Origin: an uncultured Chloroflexota bacterium
GTDB taxonomy: Bacteria > Chloroflexota > Anaerolineae > UBA4142 > SHND01
Length of the DNA stretch: 32,094 nucleotides
Assembly (NCBI GenBank): GCA_937870825.1
Contig: CALMZO010000018.1
Span: 1-32,094 of the forward strand
Reading direction: 5' to 3'
The position numbers were made by a program, and so were the translations under genes. Each line of letters begins with the position of its first letter. Position 1 is the stretch's first letter. The notes below the pieces were generated by a model, which did not search any database, had not been told where the DNA came from, and worked only from the letters and a program-made list of their open reading frames with translations. Positions 23,349 to 30,637 of this stretch are shown here, piece by piece.

Positions 23349-26300
23349 TTACGGCGTTTGTAATGCAAGCAACGCGCGATTCCACGAAACGTTTTCCAAA
23401 AAACTCGCGCGCGTTTCGGCGCTTTGCATCGCGTCGGCGCGCGCAATGATGAGTGAACGCGCCGTGTTGAGAATTTCGTCTGCGCGCGCATCGTCGAATG
23501 CGCGCAAAATTTCGTGCGTGGTGAAATAGACGCGCATCGGTTCGTCCGAACCTTCGAGGGGCTGTGCGCGCAAAAAATCATAAACCGGTTCGGTCAGTTC
23601 GCGCGCGGCATCATTTTCCCCGCGCGCGAACAACGCGTATGCCATCCCCGCGCGCGCTTCGATTTGCAAGTACGCCAACTCTACTTGAACGTACACGTTC
23701 AATGCTTCCGCGTACGCGTTGTGCGCGGCGTCCCATCGTTTTTCGTCCGCCGCGAGATGTCCCGCAATCAAGAGGGCTTTGCCGAGCGTAAAGCGGTCAT
23801 TGATTGCGCGCGCGATGGGGATAGCGCGTTCCACTGTCTCGTGCGCGCGTTCGGATTCTCCCAATTTGGCATAAACCAGCGCCAACAGCCCCAATGCGCG
23901 CGCATGGTCCGTTTCCGCGCGCAGTGCGCGTAAATTTTCGACGGCTGTTTCCAAATGTTCGCGCGCGTGCTCATACGCGCCCACCAACGCGGCGTGCTGC
24001 CCCAAGCCGAGCGTTGCGATGTTTTCCGTCCACGCGTTTTGCAATTCGCGGAACAGGTGACACGTTTGATGAAGCCGCGCCCGCGCGGAATCAAACGCAT
24101 ATTGGTCCAAATCCACCAAACCAAGATTCGCGAGACTCGCGCCCCACGCCTCATCCGCGCCCAGCCGATTGGACAATTCCAGCGTTTCGCCAAAGTAATC
24201 CCGCGCCTGCGCAAACTCGCCGCGTTCTTGCGCGAGCAGTCCCAGATTGTTGAGCAACATGCGCTCGCCGCGCAGATTCCCGCCTGCGCGCGCCAACGCC
24301 AACGCGGTTTGCCAATGTTCACGCGCCTGCGCATACGCGCTTTCATTCCAAAACGTTCCGCCCAGATACGTGCGCGCTTCGGTTTCGATTGTCGTGAGGT
24401 TTGCCGCGTGCGCATGGGATAGCGCTTGTTCCAAAATATCGCGCGCCCGCACATAATCGCCCTGCCGTCGTACCGCGTGCCCCCAATACAAATAGCCCGC
24501 CGCAACCGCTTCGGGCGCGCGCGCGGTTTGTCCGAGCGCGATGGCTTGTTGGGCGGACGCGATGACTTGAACATACTGTGTCAATGGCGTATACAGTCGC
24601 GCACACTGCGCGTGCAGGCGACTGCTGAGCGTGATGCTCTGTGCGTCGTCGGCTGCGAGTTGCGACAGCGCAAAGGTGAATTGTTCGACGCCTTCTTGCG
24701 CGAGCGCGATGTGAAAATAAAAATCTGCGAGTCCGTTCAAACTGCGCGCGAGCAATTTCGCGTCTTGCGCGGCGCTCGCCGCGCGCCACGCGTAACGCAC
24801 GTTGTCGAGTTCGTGGCGCAGTTGTTCCAGCACGGTCTGCGCGCCGCGCGCGTTGAACGCAGGCGCGAGCTGCGCGACGCGATTCAAATAGTACGCGCTG
24901 TGCAAAGTTTGAGTTGACGCGGCTGCGTCAAGCGTGTCGAGCTGCTCTGCCGCGAATTGGCGCACCAGTTCGTGCAGCCGAAAACGTCCCACGCCGACGC
25001 GCTTGACGAGGGATTTGTCCACGAGCGCGGCAAGGATTTGCAAGGATGCGCCGGCGATTTCGCGCGCGGCTTCGCGCGTCATGCCGCCGCGAAAAACGGA
25101 CAAGCGCGCAAATACGTTTTGTTCTTGCTCCGTCAACAATTTCCACGAATGCGCAAACACCGCGCGAATGCTCGCATGACGCGCAGGCAAATCGCGGCGC
25201 GTCGTTTGAAAGACGTCGAGGCCGCGTTCAATTTCGTCGGCGATTTCATTGGGCGCAAGAGTGCGCGCCCACGCGGACGCGAGCTCGAGCGCGAGCGGCA
25301 TTCCTTCTACCAACTGCGTGATGCGAAGCGCGCCGCGTTTGTCGGTTTCGTTCCACGTTTGCGGATTGACGTGCGCGCGCGTTACGCATTGCAGCAATAG
25401 CTGCATCGCTTCGGATGTGTCCCAATCGCTCGGCACGCGCGTCGGAACAGTCGGCGGCGCATGCAGTCCTTCCACCGCAAACAACCATTCGCCGTCGAGA
25501 TTCAAACGCTCGCGTGACGTGACGAGCAGTGTCACATGCGATACGCGTTTGATGAGTGTACTGACCATCCGCGTTCCGTCGGCGTTCTGCAAAAGTTGTT
25601 CATAGTTGTCCAGCACCAACAACAGCGGCTCTGCGACGGTCTGCAAATGCGCGATGAGTTGCTCTGCGGGAGAACCCGCGCCGCGAAAATGAAATTGGAG
25701 CGCCTCGGCAATTGCGTGCGGGACCAGTTCGGGCAAGGTGAGGTCTGCCAAATCTACAAAATAGATGCCGCGCGGAAAGGCGTCGCGATGATTGCGCGCG
25801 AGTTCCAAGGCGAGCCGCGTTTTGCCGATGCCGCCCTGTCCAAGCAGCGTCAGCACACGACAATCGGGACGCGTAATTTTTTCTGACAATTGCGCGAGTT
25901 CGTGCGCGCGTCCGACGAGGGGCGTTGTGGGAATTGGAAGTTGAACGTTGGAAATGGGAGCGTGCAAAGTAGAGAGTGGTGATGGGCGATGCGCGAGTGA
26001 TGATACGCTGGTGTCGCGCAAATGTTTGTATAACGCGTTGGTTTCCGCCGATGGTTCGAGTCCGAGTTCCTGGCGCAACACATGGGCGAGCGCGTGATAT
26101 TCCGCCAGCGCGGCATCGGTTTGATTCATTGCCGCGTAGGTACGCATGAGCACGCGATAGGGTTCTTCGCGCCACGCTTCGAGTTCCACTTGTCGTCGCG
26201 CATAACGGAGCGTTTCGGTGTGGCGCGCGCTACCTTGCGCTTCGTAAAACGCGGTGACCGCGCTCAATGCCGCGATGGCGAGGCGTTGAAATTGTTCGCG

Positions 26301-26789
26301 CTGCACGAGCAGCCATTCTTCAAACGCGGGAGAATCGTCGAGAAAAAACTGCGCGAGCAATTCGCCCCGATACAACGCGCAGGCGCGTTCGAGCCGCGCG
26401 ACACACGCTGCACACGCGTCAAGCCGGCGGTGCGAATGCGCGTCGCATTCCTTCCACAACTGCAAAAATTCGCGCGCGTCAATGTCCGCATCGCTCTCGC
26501 GTCGAAATTGAATCGAGGCGCGGGAAATCTCGAAATGGCGCGCGACGGTTTCTTTGGCGAGCGCGTGCTGGATATACAACAGCGTTTGCGAAAGATTGTG
26601 GCGCGCTTCTTGCTCCGGCTGCTCGCCCCAAAAGATGCCGCACAACGCGGCGCGCGTCGGCGCGCGGTCTTGTTCCAGGGCGAGGTATGCCAGGAGCGCG
26701 CGCGCTTTGTCTGAACGAAAGCGCGTGATGGGTGTCCCGTCAAGCGTGATCTGAATGCCGCCAAAAAGGCCGAGGGAGAGGCATGCCAT
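23349..26789 (-). CDS. SARP/AfsR-type transcriptional regulator (BTAD, NB-ARC, TPR)
   Basis: The 1146-aa protein begins MACLSLGLFGG; a TTG three codons upstream is less likely. An OmpR-like winged helix (about 5-95, with RSDKARALLAYLALEQ) and a BTAD domain (about 100-255, ending ELGLEPSAETNALYKHLRD) mark it as a SARP-family activator. An NB-ARC ATPase follows, with Walker A LGQGGIGKTRLAL near residue 315 and Walker B LLLVLDNYEQLL. About 450 residues of TPR repeats make up the C-terminus. The linker near 265-292 (SPLSTLHAPISNVQLPIP) looks like translated repeat DNA. The gene converges on the S41 peptidase with 5 bp between stops. It diverges from a small ORF across a shared promoter with 11-bp direct repeats, its probable operator. 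Confidence 0.93.
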   Translation of the reverse strand: MACLSLGLFGGIQITLDGTPITRFRSDKARALLAYLALEQDRAPTRAALCGIFWGEQPEQEARHNLSQTLLYIQHALAKETVARHFEISRASIQFRRESDADIDAREFLQLWKECDAHSHRRLDACAACVARLERACALYRGELLAQFFLDDSPAFEEWLLVQREQFQRLAIAALSAVTAFYEAQGSARHTETLRYARRQVELEAWREEPYRVLMRTYAAMNQTDAALAEYHALAHVLRQELGLEPSAETNALYKHLRDTSVSSLAHRPSPLSTLHAPISNVQLPIPTTPLVGRAHELAQLSEKITRPDCRVLTLLGQGGIGKTRLALELARNHRDAFPRGIYFVDLADLTLPELVPHAIAEALQFHFRGAGSPAEQLIAHLQTVAEPLLLVLDNYEQLLQNADGTRMVSTLIKRVSHVTLLVTSRERLNLDGEWLFAVEGLHAPPTVPTRVPSDWDTSEAMQLLLQCVTRAHVNPQTWNETDKRGALRITQLVEGMPLALELASAWARTLAPNEIADEIERGLDVFQTTRRDLPARHASIRAVFAHSWKLLTEQEQNVFARLSVFRGGMTREAAREIAGASLQILAALVDKSLVKRVGVGRFRLHELVRQFAAEQLDTLDAAASTQTLHSAYYLNRVAQLAPAFNARGAQTVLEQLRHELDNVRYAWRAASAAQDAKLLARSLNGLADFYFHIALAQEGVEQFTFALSQLAADDAQSITLSSRLHAQCARLYTPLTQYVQVIASAQQAIALGQTARAPEAVAAGYLYWGHAVRRQGDYVRARDILEQALSHAHAANLTTIETEARTYLGGTFWNESAYAQAREHWQTALALARAGGNLRGERMLLNNLGLLAQERGEFAQARDYFGETLELSNRLGADEAWGASLANLGLVDLDQYAFDSARARLHQTCHLFRELQNAWTENIATLGLGQHAALVGAYEHAREHLETAVENLRALRAETDHARALGLLALVYAKLGESERAHETVERAIPIARAINDRFTLGKALLIAGHLAADEKRWDAAHNAYAEALNVYVQVELAYLQIEARAGMAYALFARGENDAARELTEPVYDFLRAQPLEGSDEPMRVYFTTHEILRAFDDARADEILNTARSLIIARADAMQSAETRASFLENVSWNRALLALQTP
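25923..26008. repeat. Repeat-like linker DNA inside the SARP gene
   Basis: On the coding (minus) strand the linker reads as a chain of pyrimidine-rich units such as CCATTTCCAACGTTCAACTTCCAATTCCC. It is translated to SPLSTLHAPISNVQLPIPT between the BTAD and NB-ARC domains. It resembles the CCAATCTCCAATCTCC-type degenerate repeats that appear as linkers in Chloroflexota proteins (memory). Composition differs from the CGCG-rich flanks. Confidence 0.5.
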
Positions 26790-26805
26790 GTTTTGCAACG
26801 CGGTT

Positions 26806-26834
26806 ATTATAACGCGAGAAGGGTCGCGTGATGA
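26806..26834 (-). promoter_or_regulatory. Promoter of the SARP regulator gene
   Basis: On the minus strand a perfect TATAAT lies at 26811-26806. The -35 position 17 bp upstream (26834-26829, TCATCA) is a poor match and falls inside the first 11-bp direct repeat. This suggests activator dependence or autoregulation. Transcription would begin about 10 bases before the ATG at 26789. Confidence 0.55.
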
Positions 26835-26862
26835 TAGTTTGATGATAGTTGTCTGCTACGAT
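26829..26862 (+). promoter_or_regulatory. Tandem 11-bp operator and promoter for the small ORF / LamG genes
   Basis: TGATGATAGTT is repeated exactly, without spacer, at 26829-26839 and 26840-26850. A -10-like TACGAT follows at 26857-26862 with TGC just before it. SARP-family activators bind direct repeats with an 11-bp period placed just upstream of a -10 that lacks a normal -35, which is this layout. The divergent gene encodes such a regulator. Confidence 0.65.
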
Positions 26863-26891
26863 GTGCCGCAAAAGCCTTGAGAGAAACTGCC

Positions 26892-27113
26892 ATGTCCACT
26901 CCAACCTCCCCGCGTGCCAATCCCTATCGTTCCTATTTGTTGCGTTTGTGGCGCGTCGAAACCGGCGGCGGAACGGTGTGGCGCGCGTCGCTGGAAACCG
27001 TCGGCACAGGCGAACGTCACGGGTTCGCACAATTGCACGCATTGTACTCGTTCCTGGACGCCGAGACTCGAGACACGGATGCCAACCTCACCCGACCAAG
27101 TCCCGGGGCATAA
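26892..27113 (+). CDS. Small protein (73 aa) divergent from the SARP gene
   Basis: The predicted protein starts MSTPTSPRANPYRSYLLRLW and continues with a compact aromatic core (GGGTVWRASLETVGTGERHGF, ALYSFLDAE). I recall similarly worded small proteins (YLLRLWR...WRASLE...TGERxGFxSLExLxxFL) from Chloroflexota, so I take it as real. It has no signal peptide, TM helix or known domain; the fold could be a small beta-alpha unit. It directly follows the 11-bp operator repeats and lies 26 bp before the LamG gene, so both are probably regulated by the SARP protein. Function unknown. Confidence 0.65.
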   Translation: MSTPTSPRANPYRSYLLRLWRVETGGGTVWRASLETVGTGERHGFAQLHALYSFLDAETRDTDANLTRPSPGA

Positions 27114-27129
27114 ACCAATCTTTAGCTCT

Positions 27130-27136
27130 GGAGGAG
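27130..27136 (+). promoter_or_regulatory. Ribosome binding site of the LamG gene
   Basis: GGAGGAG (27130-27136) precedes the ATG at 27140 by 3 bases. It sets the start although the reading frame is open almost 300 bp further upstream, where it overlaps the small ORF in another frame. Confidence 0.75.
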
Positions 27137-27139
27137 AAT

Positions 27140-28573
27140 ATGTTCAAACATCACTTGCGCGCGAGCGCGATAATTTTCATCTTTGCCGCGCTGTCATTTT
27201 TTATGGCGCGCGGAACAATCTACGCGACGGGAAATCTCGTCGCTGACTATCGTTTTGACAATACGCGCAGCAGTGCGGTGGGCAGCGCGCCGGATTTGGT
27301 GGACCTTGGACCCGGGACAAACAGTTTCGCGTTGGAAACGGTGGACGGCAAAACGTGCAATGTGTTGATGTTTCCATTGGGCAATGGGCTATCGCTTGCG
27401 ACGAACGGCGTTATTTCATCCGACAATTATTCGCTCGTGATGCTGTTTCGTTTTGAACAAACATCGGGCTATCGCAAAATCGCAGATTTCAAAAACGGAA
27501 CGGTGGACTATGGCTTGTACAATTTGAGCGGCACGTTGCGTTTCTATACCGACGCGACGGGCACAAATTCGCCGATTACCGATAATACCTACGTGCAAGT
27601 GGTGCTGGCGCGCGATGGTTCAACGGACCAAGTAACGGGCTATGTGAATGGCACGCAGGAATTTCAGTTTACGGATACGAATGACCGCGCGGTGATAGAT
27701 GCGTCGAACACGCTGCGCTTTTTGCTGGATGATGAACAAACGACCAGTGAAGAAGCGGCGGGCGCGGTGGCGCGGATTCGTTTGTATGATGCTGCGTTGA
27801 CGCCAAGTGAGGTTGCCGCGTTAGACCAAACGCATGGCGAATGCGATACGATACAGAACACAGATTTCGGAGTCGAGTACTATGGCTGGGAAGGCGTTGC
27901 CGACGGCGGCGCGAGCGGCGGCACCTTTCGCCAAAGCAAACTTGCCAACGGCAAAGCGAGAATAAAATTCAGCGGCACAAGCATCCGCTATTTTTATCGC
28001 GCGGGTCCAACGTTCGGCAAAGTAGATGTGTACTTGGATAATGTCAAAGTGAAATCGCTGTGCCAGTACGCGGCAGCGCCGACGAACCGCAGCAAAAATT
28101 TCAAGAATTTGGCGAACGCCAAACACACGCTTGAAATTCGTGTATTGAATCAAACGTGCGGCGGCAGCGATTCGTACGGCTCGGTGGATAAAGTCAAAGC
28201 GGGCGCCACGACGGTCGAGGACTCGGCGTTGAAATGGAATTGGAACGGCTGGACCGGCAAAAGTTCTGCAACCGCGAACGGAGGCAATTATCATTCCAGC
28301 AAAACGCCCGCCGCGTTTGCAAAACTAATTTTCAACGGAACGAGTGTGGAGGTCTTGACGCTCAAAGGTCCGACGTTCGGGGACATGGACGTGGTGATTG
28401 ACGGCAGCACAATCGAGACTCTCGACTTGGCAAACGGGACGGTCATCGCATTTTCAAAAACGTACGATGGTTTGGCGGACACGGAGCATGTGATTGAATT
28501 GCGCCGCAATCCGAGTTCCGGGAAAGCGCCGATTGTGGTGGATGGATTCCGCGTGCCTCTTTCACCCCCGTAA
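27140..28573 (+). CDS. Secreted LamG/concanavalin-like protein with two C-terminal beta modules
   Basis: The 477-aa precursor has a signal peptide (MFKHHLRAS, then IIFIFAALSFFMARG) with likely cleavage after TIYA. A LamG-like jelly-roll domain (about 30-235) begins LVADYRFDNTRSSAVGSAPDL and contains YSLVMLFRFEQTSGYRKIADF and VARIRLYDAALTPSEV, the usual ending of this fold. Two related modules follow (about 240-355 and 360-475). Each starts with a GWxG...ADGG-type segment and contains FSGTSIRYFYRAGPTFGKVDVYLDN or FNGTSVEVLTLKGPTFGDMDVVIDG in parallel positions. Such modules are probably galactose-binding-like and carbohydrate- or surface-binding. No catalytic domain or anchor is visible. It is followed by a terminator and is probably under control of the divergent SARP regulator. 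Confidence 0.85.
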   Translation: MFKHHLRASAIIFIFAALSFFMARGTIYATGNLVADYRFDNTRSSAVGSAPDLVDLGPGTNSFALETVDGKTCNVLMFPLGNGLSLATNGVISSDNYSLVMLFRFEQTSGYRKIADFKNGTVDYGLYNLSGTLRFYTDATGTNSPITDNTYVQVVLARDGSTDQVTGYVNGTQEFQFTDTNDRAVIDASNTLRFLLDDEQTTSEEAAGAVARIRLYDAALTPSEVAALDQTHGECDTIQNTDFGVEYYGWEGVADGGASGGTFRQSKLANGKARIKFSGTSIRYFYRAGPTFGKVDVYLDNVKVKSLCQYAAAPTNRSKNFKNLANAKHTLEIRVLNQTCGGSDSYGSVDKVKAGATTVEDSALKWNWNGWTGKSSATANGGNYHSSKTPAAFAKLIFNGTSVEVLTLKGPTFGDMDVVIDGSTIETLDLANGTVIAFSKTYDGLADTEHVIELRRNPSSGKAPIVVDGFRVPLSPP

Positions 28574-28608
28574 AAAATCACGCGCGCGCACTTTAGGAAA
28601 AACAACGA

Positions 28609-28632
28609 GAGCCGTCAGACATCTGACGGCTC
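28609..28632 (+). terminator. Terminator after the LamG gene
   Basis: GAGCCGTCAG (28609-28618) pairs perfectly with CTGACGGCTC (28623-28632) around ACAT, followed by TTT. A-rich sequence (GGAAAAACAACGA) before the stem allows some use in the other direction. Confidence 0.8.
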
Positions 28633-28640
28633 TTTGGATT

Positions 28641-29023
28641 GCAGGCGAATTGTGGATGAACGGTCTCTCTCTTTAAGGTATAATGCTCAAACTCCAACGC
28701 GACGCCGAGTGCGCGTTCCAACACCGGACCACATTTTTGGGGTTGCACTTGGTACTCTCAAGATGAAATTGGGTAGTGGGCATTTCCAAATTCGTCACCA
28801 TTTCCGACGCACTTGTAGACAACTCAAATAAAGTTCGCAGTATCGGATTCGAGCATTTATGCGGTTACTGCCAATCAACCTGCTGAGGCGTAGAGTCCAA
28901 TCATGCGACCTTAATTTGTGAGCTCTATTAGGCGCGCTGAGGGTACATTTTTCAGGTTGTTTGAGGACTCGTCTTGCGCCGACAACGCGCGACGAATCCC
29001 CAACGCCCAAGAACAAATCACAA
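28641..29023. other. Gene-poor stretch before the VOC gene
   Basis: No credible coding sequence is visible; short frames here have no recognisable content. A perfect TATAAT lies at 28679-28684 but lacks a -35 at the right distance. The composition is less CGCG-rich than the neighbouring genes. It could hold a decayed gene or a small RNA, but I see no stable fold by eye. Confidence 0.4.
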
Positions 29024-29611
29024 ATGACCAAATTCCAAACTCAAGGCGTTCACCACATCACGATGGTTGGCTCGAACCGCCAAGCGACGATTGATTTTTA
29101 TCAAGGCGTTCTCGGCATGCCGCTCGTTTTTGAACAGCCGAATCTCGACGTACCCGAAGAATTGCATTTGTATTTTGACCCCGGCGATGGAAGACTCCTC
29201 ACTTTTTTTGTGCGTCCCTCGCGCGTGAATGACCCAGCGCCGAATCCCGAAGGCATCGGCAACTTGCATCATCTCGCGTTCATGGTCTCGCGCGCGACGT
29301 ACACACAAATCGCGGAACGTTTGAACGCGCTCGGCATAAACAACACCGGCAACATTGACCGGGGTTTTATGGACTCGATTTATTTTCGTGACCCGAACGG
29401 GCAACTGCTTGAAATGGCATGTTACAAATTTGTGCCGCCCGAAGGGTACACCCACGCGGATGTGCTGCATCAAGCGCACCACCTTCGCGTCGCGGCAGGC
29501 GATTACGCGATTGCGGATAAACATATCGCGGACGCGATGATTGAATTGAGCGCACAGAGGAACAAGAGTTTGGTTATGATGTCGCGCGCGAATGGTGTGG
29601 ATTGCGATTAG
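29024..29611 (+). CDS. VOC-family (glyoxalase/ring-cleaving dioxygenase-like) protein
   Basis: The 195-aa protein begins MTKFQTQGVHHITMVGSNRQ, the typical first beta-alpha unit of the vicinal oxygen chelate fold. The probable metal ligands are a histidine of GVHHITMVG, a histidine of NLHHLAFMV, and the glutamate of GQLLEMACY. This pattern fits two betaalphabetabetabeta halves and one metal site. About 45 C-terminal residues continue beyond the fold (PPEGYTHADVLHQAHHLRVA). Extra-length members include ring-cleaving dioxygenases and glyoxalases; the substrate cannot be named. The start was chosen for homology. No strong Shine-Dalgarno is visible (AACAAATCACAA upstream). Confidence 0.85.
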   Translation: MTKFQTQGVHHITMVGSNRQATIDFYQGVLGMPLVFEQPNLDVPEELHLYFDPGDGRLLTFFVRPSRVNDPAPNPEGIGNLHHLAFMVSRATYTQIAERLNALGINNTGNIDRGFMDSIYFRDPNGQLLEMACYKFVPPEGYTHADVLHQAHHLRVAAGDYAIADKHIADAMIELSAQRNKSLVMMSRANGVDCD

Positions 29612-29627
29612 CGGTAAGAGAGTGATT

Positions 29628-30575
29628 ATGCGTATGAAATATGTCATAGTGTTTGGTGCAGGAGCTAGTTATGGGTCTGATGATAGAGGCAGACCACCGC
29701 TATCTAAAGACCTCTTTGACAAATTAGCAATTTTTGATCCTGCAGGATGGGGTATGCTAGAGCATAGAATGGCAGATGAATTTCGTCGGGATTTTGAGGC
29801 TGCGACCCAAATACTCTCTGAAACAAAGCCATTTGACATAGCACCTCTCCAAAAGGCAATGGCTGAATACTTTTTTCAGTTTGAACCCCAAGTTACCAAT
29901 TTGTATATAAAACTTGCAACCATGATCTCGAACTCAGAATGGACAGGGAGAATAGCAACACTGAATTACGATAGACTTCTTGCATTAAGTTTGATTAGTC
30001 AGGGGATTCAACCGTTTTGCTACCCGGGCAATCCTTCGACTCAAGCCAGTATCGAATTGTGTTTGCCCCATGGGTGTAGCTACATGTTCTCACCACTTAT
30101 CCGAACTAATAATAGTGCAGGCACACTGGCTTTTCTAGGTCTTCAGGTAAGATTTGCTTCAGGGCAACCCGAAACGATCCTTGATCCATCAATGTTTCGT
30201 CATCGAATCAAGAGTGATGACATTCCACCAGTTATGTCTTACTTTGAACCGTTGAAGCGAACGACGACAGGGGGCGATTTCATAAGAACACAAAGACAAC
30301 GGTTTAGTGAAATAATTGAAGGTGCAGAGAAAGTTGCTGTGGTTGGAATACAGGTGCGGCAAAGGGATGAACATATTTGGGAACCGCTTAAACAGACAAA
30401 TGCAGAGATACTTTATTGTTCAGGGAAGGACTCTGGCGAAGAGTACAAAAAATGGTCATCTCTTGCACGTCCAGCAAAAAAGAACAAAGTCTTGGGCGGA
30501 TATTTTCGCGAAGAGTTTGATGAAATCCTCTCTTTTATAGGTCTTCAGAAATTTGAATCGCGAAAGGAGCCCTAA
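29628..30575 (+). CDS. SIR2-like protein (putative NAD-binding/NADase)
   Basis: The 315-aa protein (MRMKYVIVFGAGASYGSDD) carries the SIR2-type nucleotide loop GAGAS, then a helical insertion. It also has IATLNYDRLLALSL (the TxNYDxLLE motif of SIR2-like domains), LPHGCSYMF (the HG motif) and, near the C-terminus, KVAVVGIQVRQRDEHIWEPLK (a GxSxxD-like position). Zinc-binding cysteines of true sirtuins are absent. SIR2-like domains of this type deplete NAD in anti-phage proteins such as those of Thoeris and DSR systems; activity here is inference. The gene is clearly AT-richer and almost without CGCG, unlike its neighbours, suggesting recent acquisition. AAGAGAG lies 7 bases before the ATG. Its stop overlaps an ATG (TAATG) with a strong ribosome site, coupling it to the next gene. 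Confidence 0.75.
   Translation: MRMKYVIVFGAGASYGSDDRGRPPLSKDLFDKLAIFDPAGWGMLEHRMADEFRRDFEAATQILSETKPFDIAPLQKAMAEYFFQFEPQVTNLYIKLATMISNSEWTGRIATLNYDRLLALSLISQGIQPFCYPGNPSTQASIELCLPHGCSYMFSPLIRTNNSAGTLAFLGLQVRFASGQPETILDPSMFRHRIKSDDIPPVMSYFEPLKRTTTGGDFIRTQRQRFSEIIEGAEKVAVVGIQVRQRDEHIWEPLKQTNAEILYCSGKDSGEEYKKWSSLARPAKKNKVLGGYFREEFDEILSFIGLQKFESRKEP
30563..30569 (+). promoter_or_regulatory. Strong ribosome binding site at the SIR2-like / amidase junction
   Basis: AAAGGAG lies 5 bases before the ATG at 30575, which overlaps the SIR2-like stop. It serves a frame of only 17 codons, which points to an original amidase start here. Confidence 0.65.
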
Positions 30576-30628
30576 TGACGACACCCCAAGAAACCAAAAC
30601 AACCTCAACCGGATTTCGGGTGGAATAG
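30575..30628 (+). pseudogene. Split-off 5' end of the amidase gene (17 codons)
   Basis: MTTPQETKTTSTGFRVE, then TAG, ATG, TAA, GAA, and the ATG of the amidase at 30638, all in one frame. Amidase-signature proteins often begin with a segment like F-x-x-E-E-x-T-I-A-x-L-Q. Removing the 9 bases TAGATGTAA (30626-30634) would give FRVEEMTIAQLQRAM, a natural amidase N-terminus. The strong ribosome site lies before this piece. Alternatives are a leader peptide with reinitiation or a sequencing/assembly fault. Confidence 0.5.
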
Positions 30629-30637
30629 ATGTAAGAA

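Noticed and set aside
26849-27139. Extended N-terminus of the LamG protein
   Set aside because: The upstream part overlaps the small ORF in another frame and is very basic and unstructured. The ATG at 27140 has GGAGGAG and begins a signal peptide.
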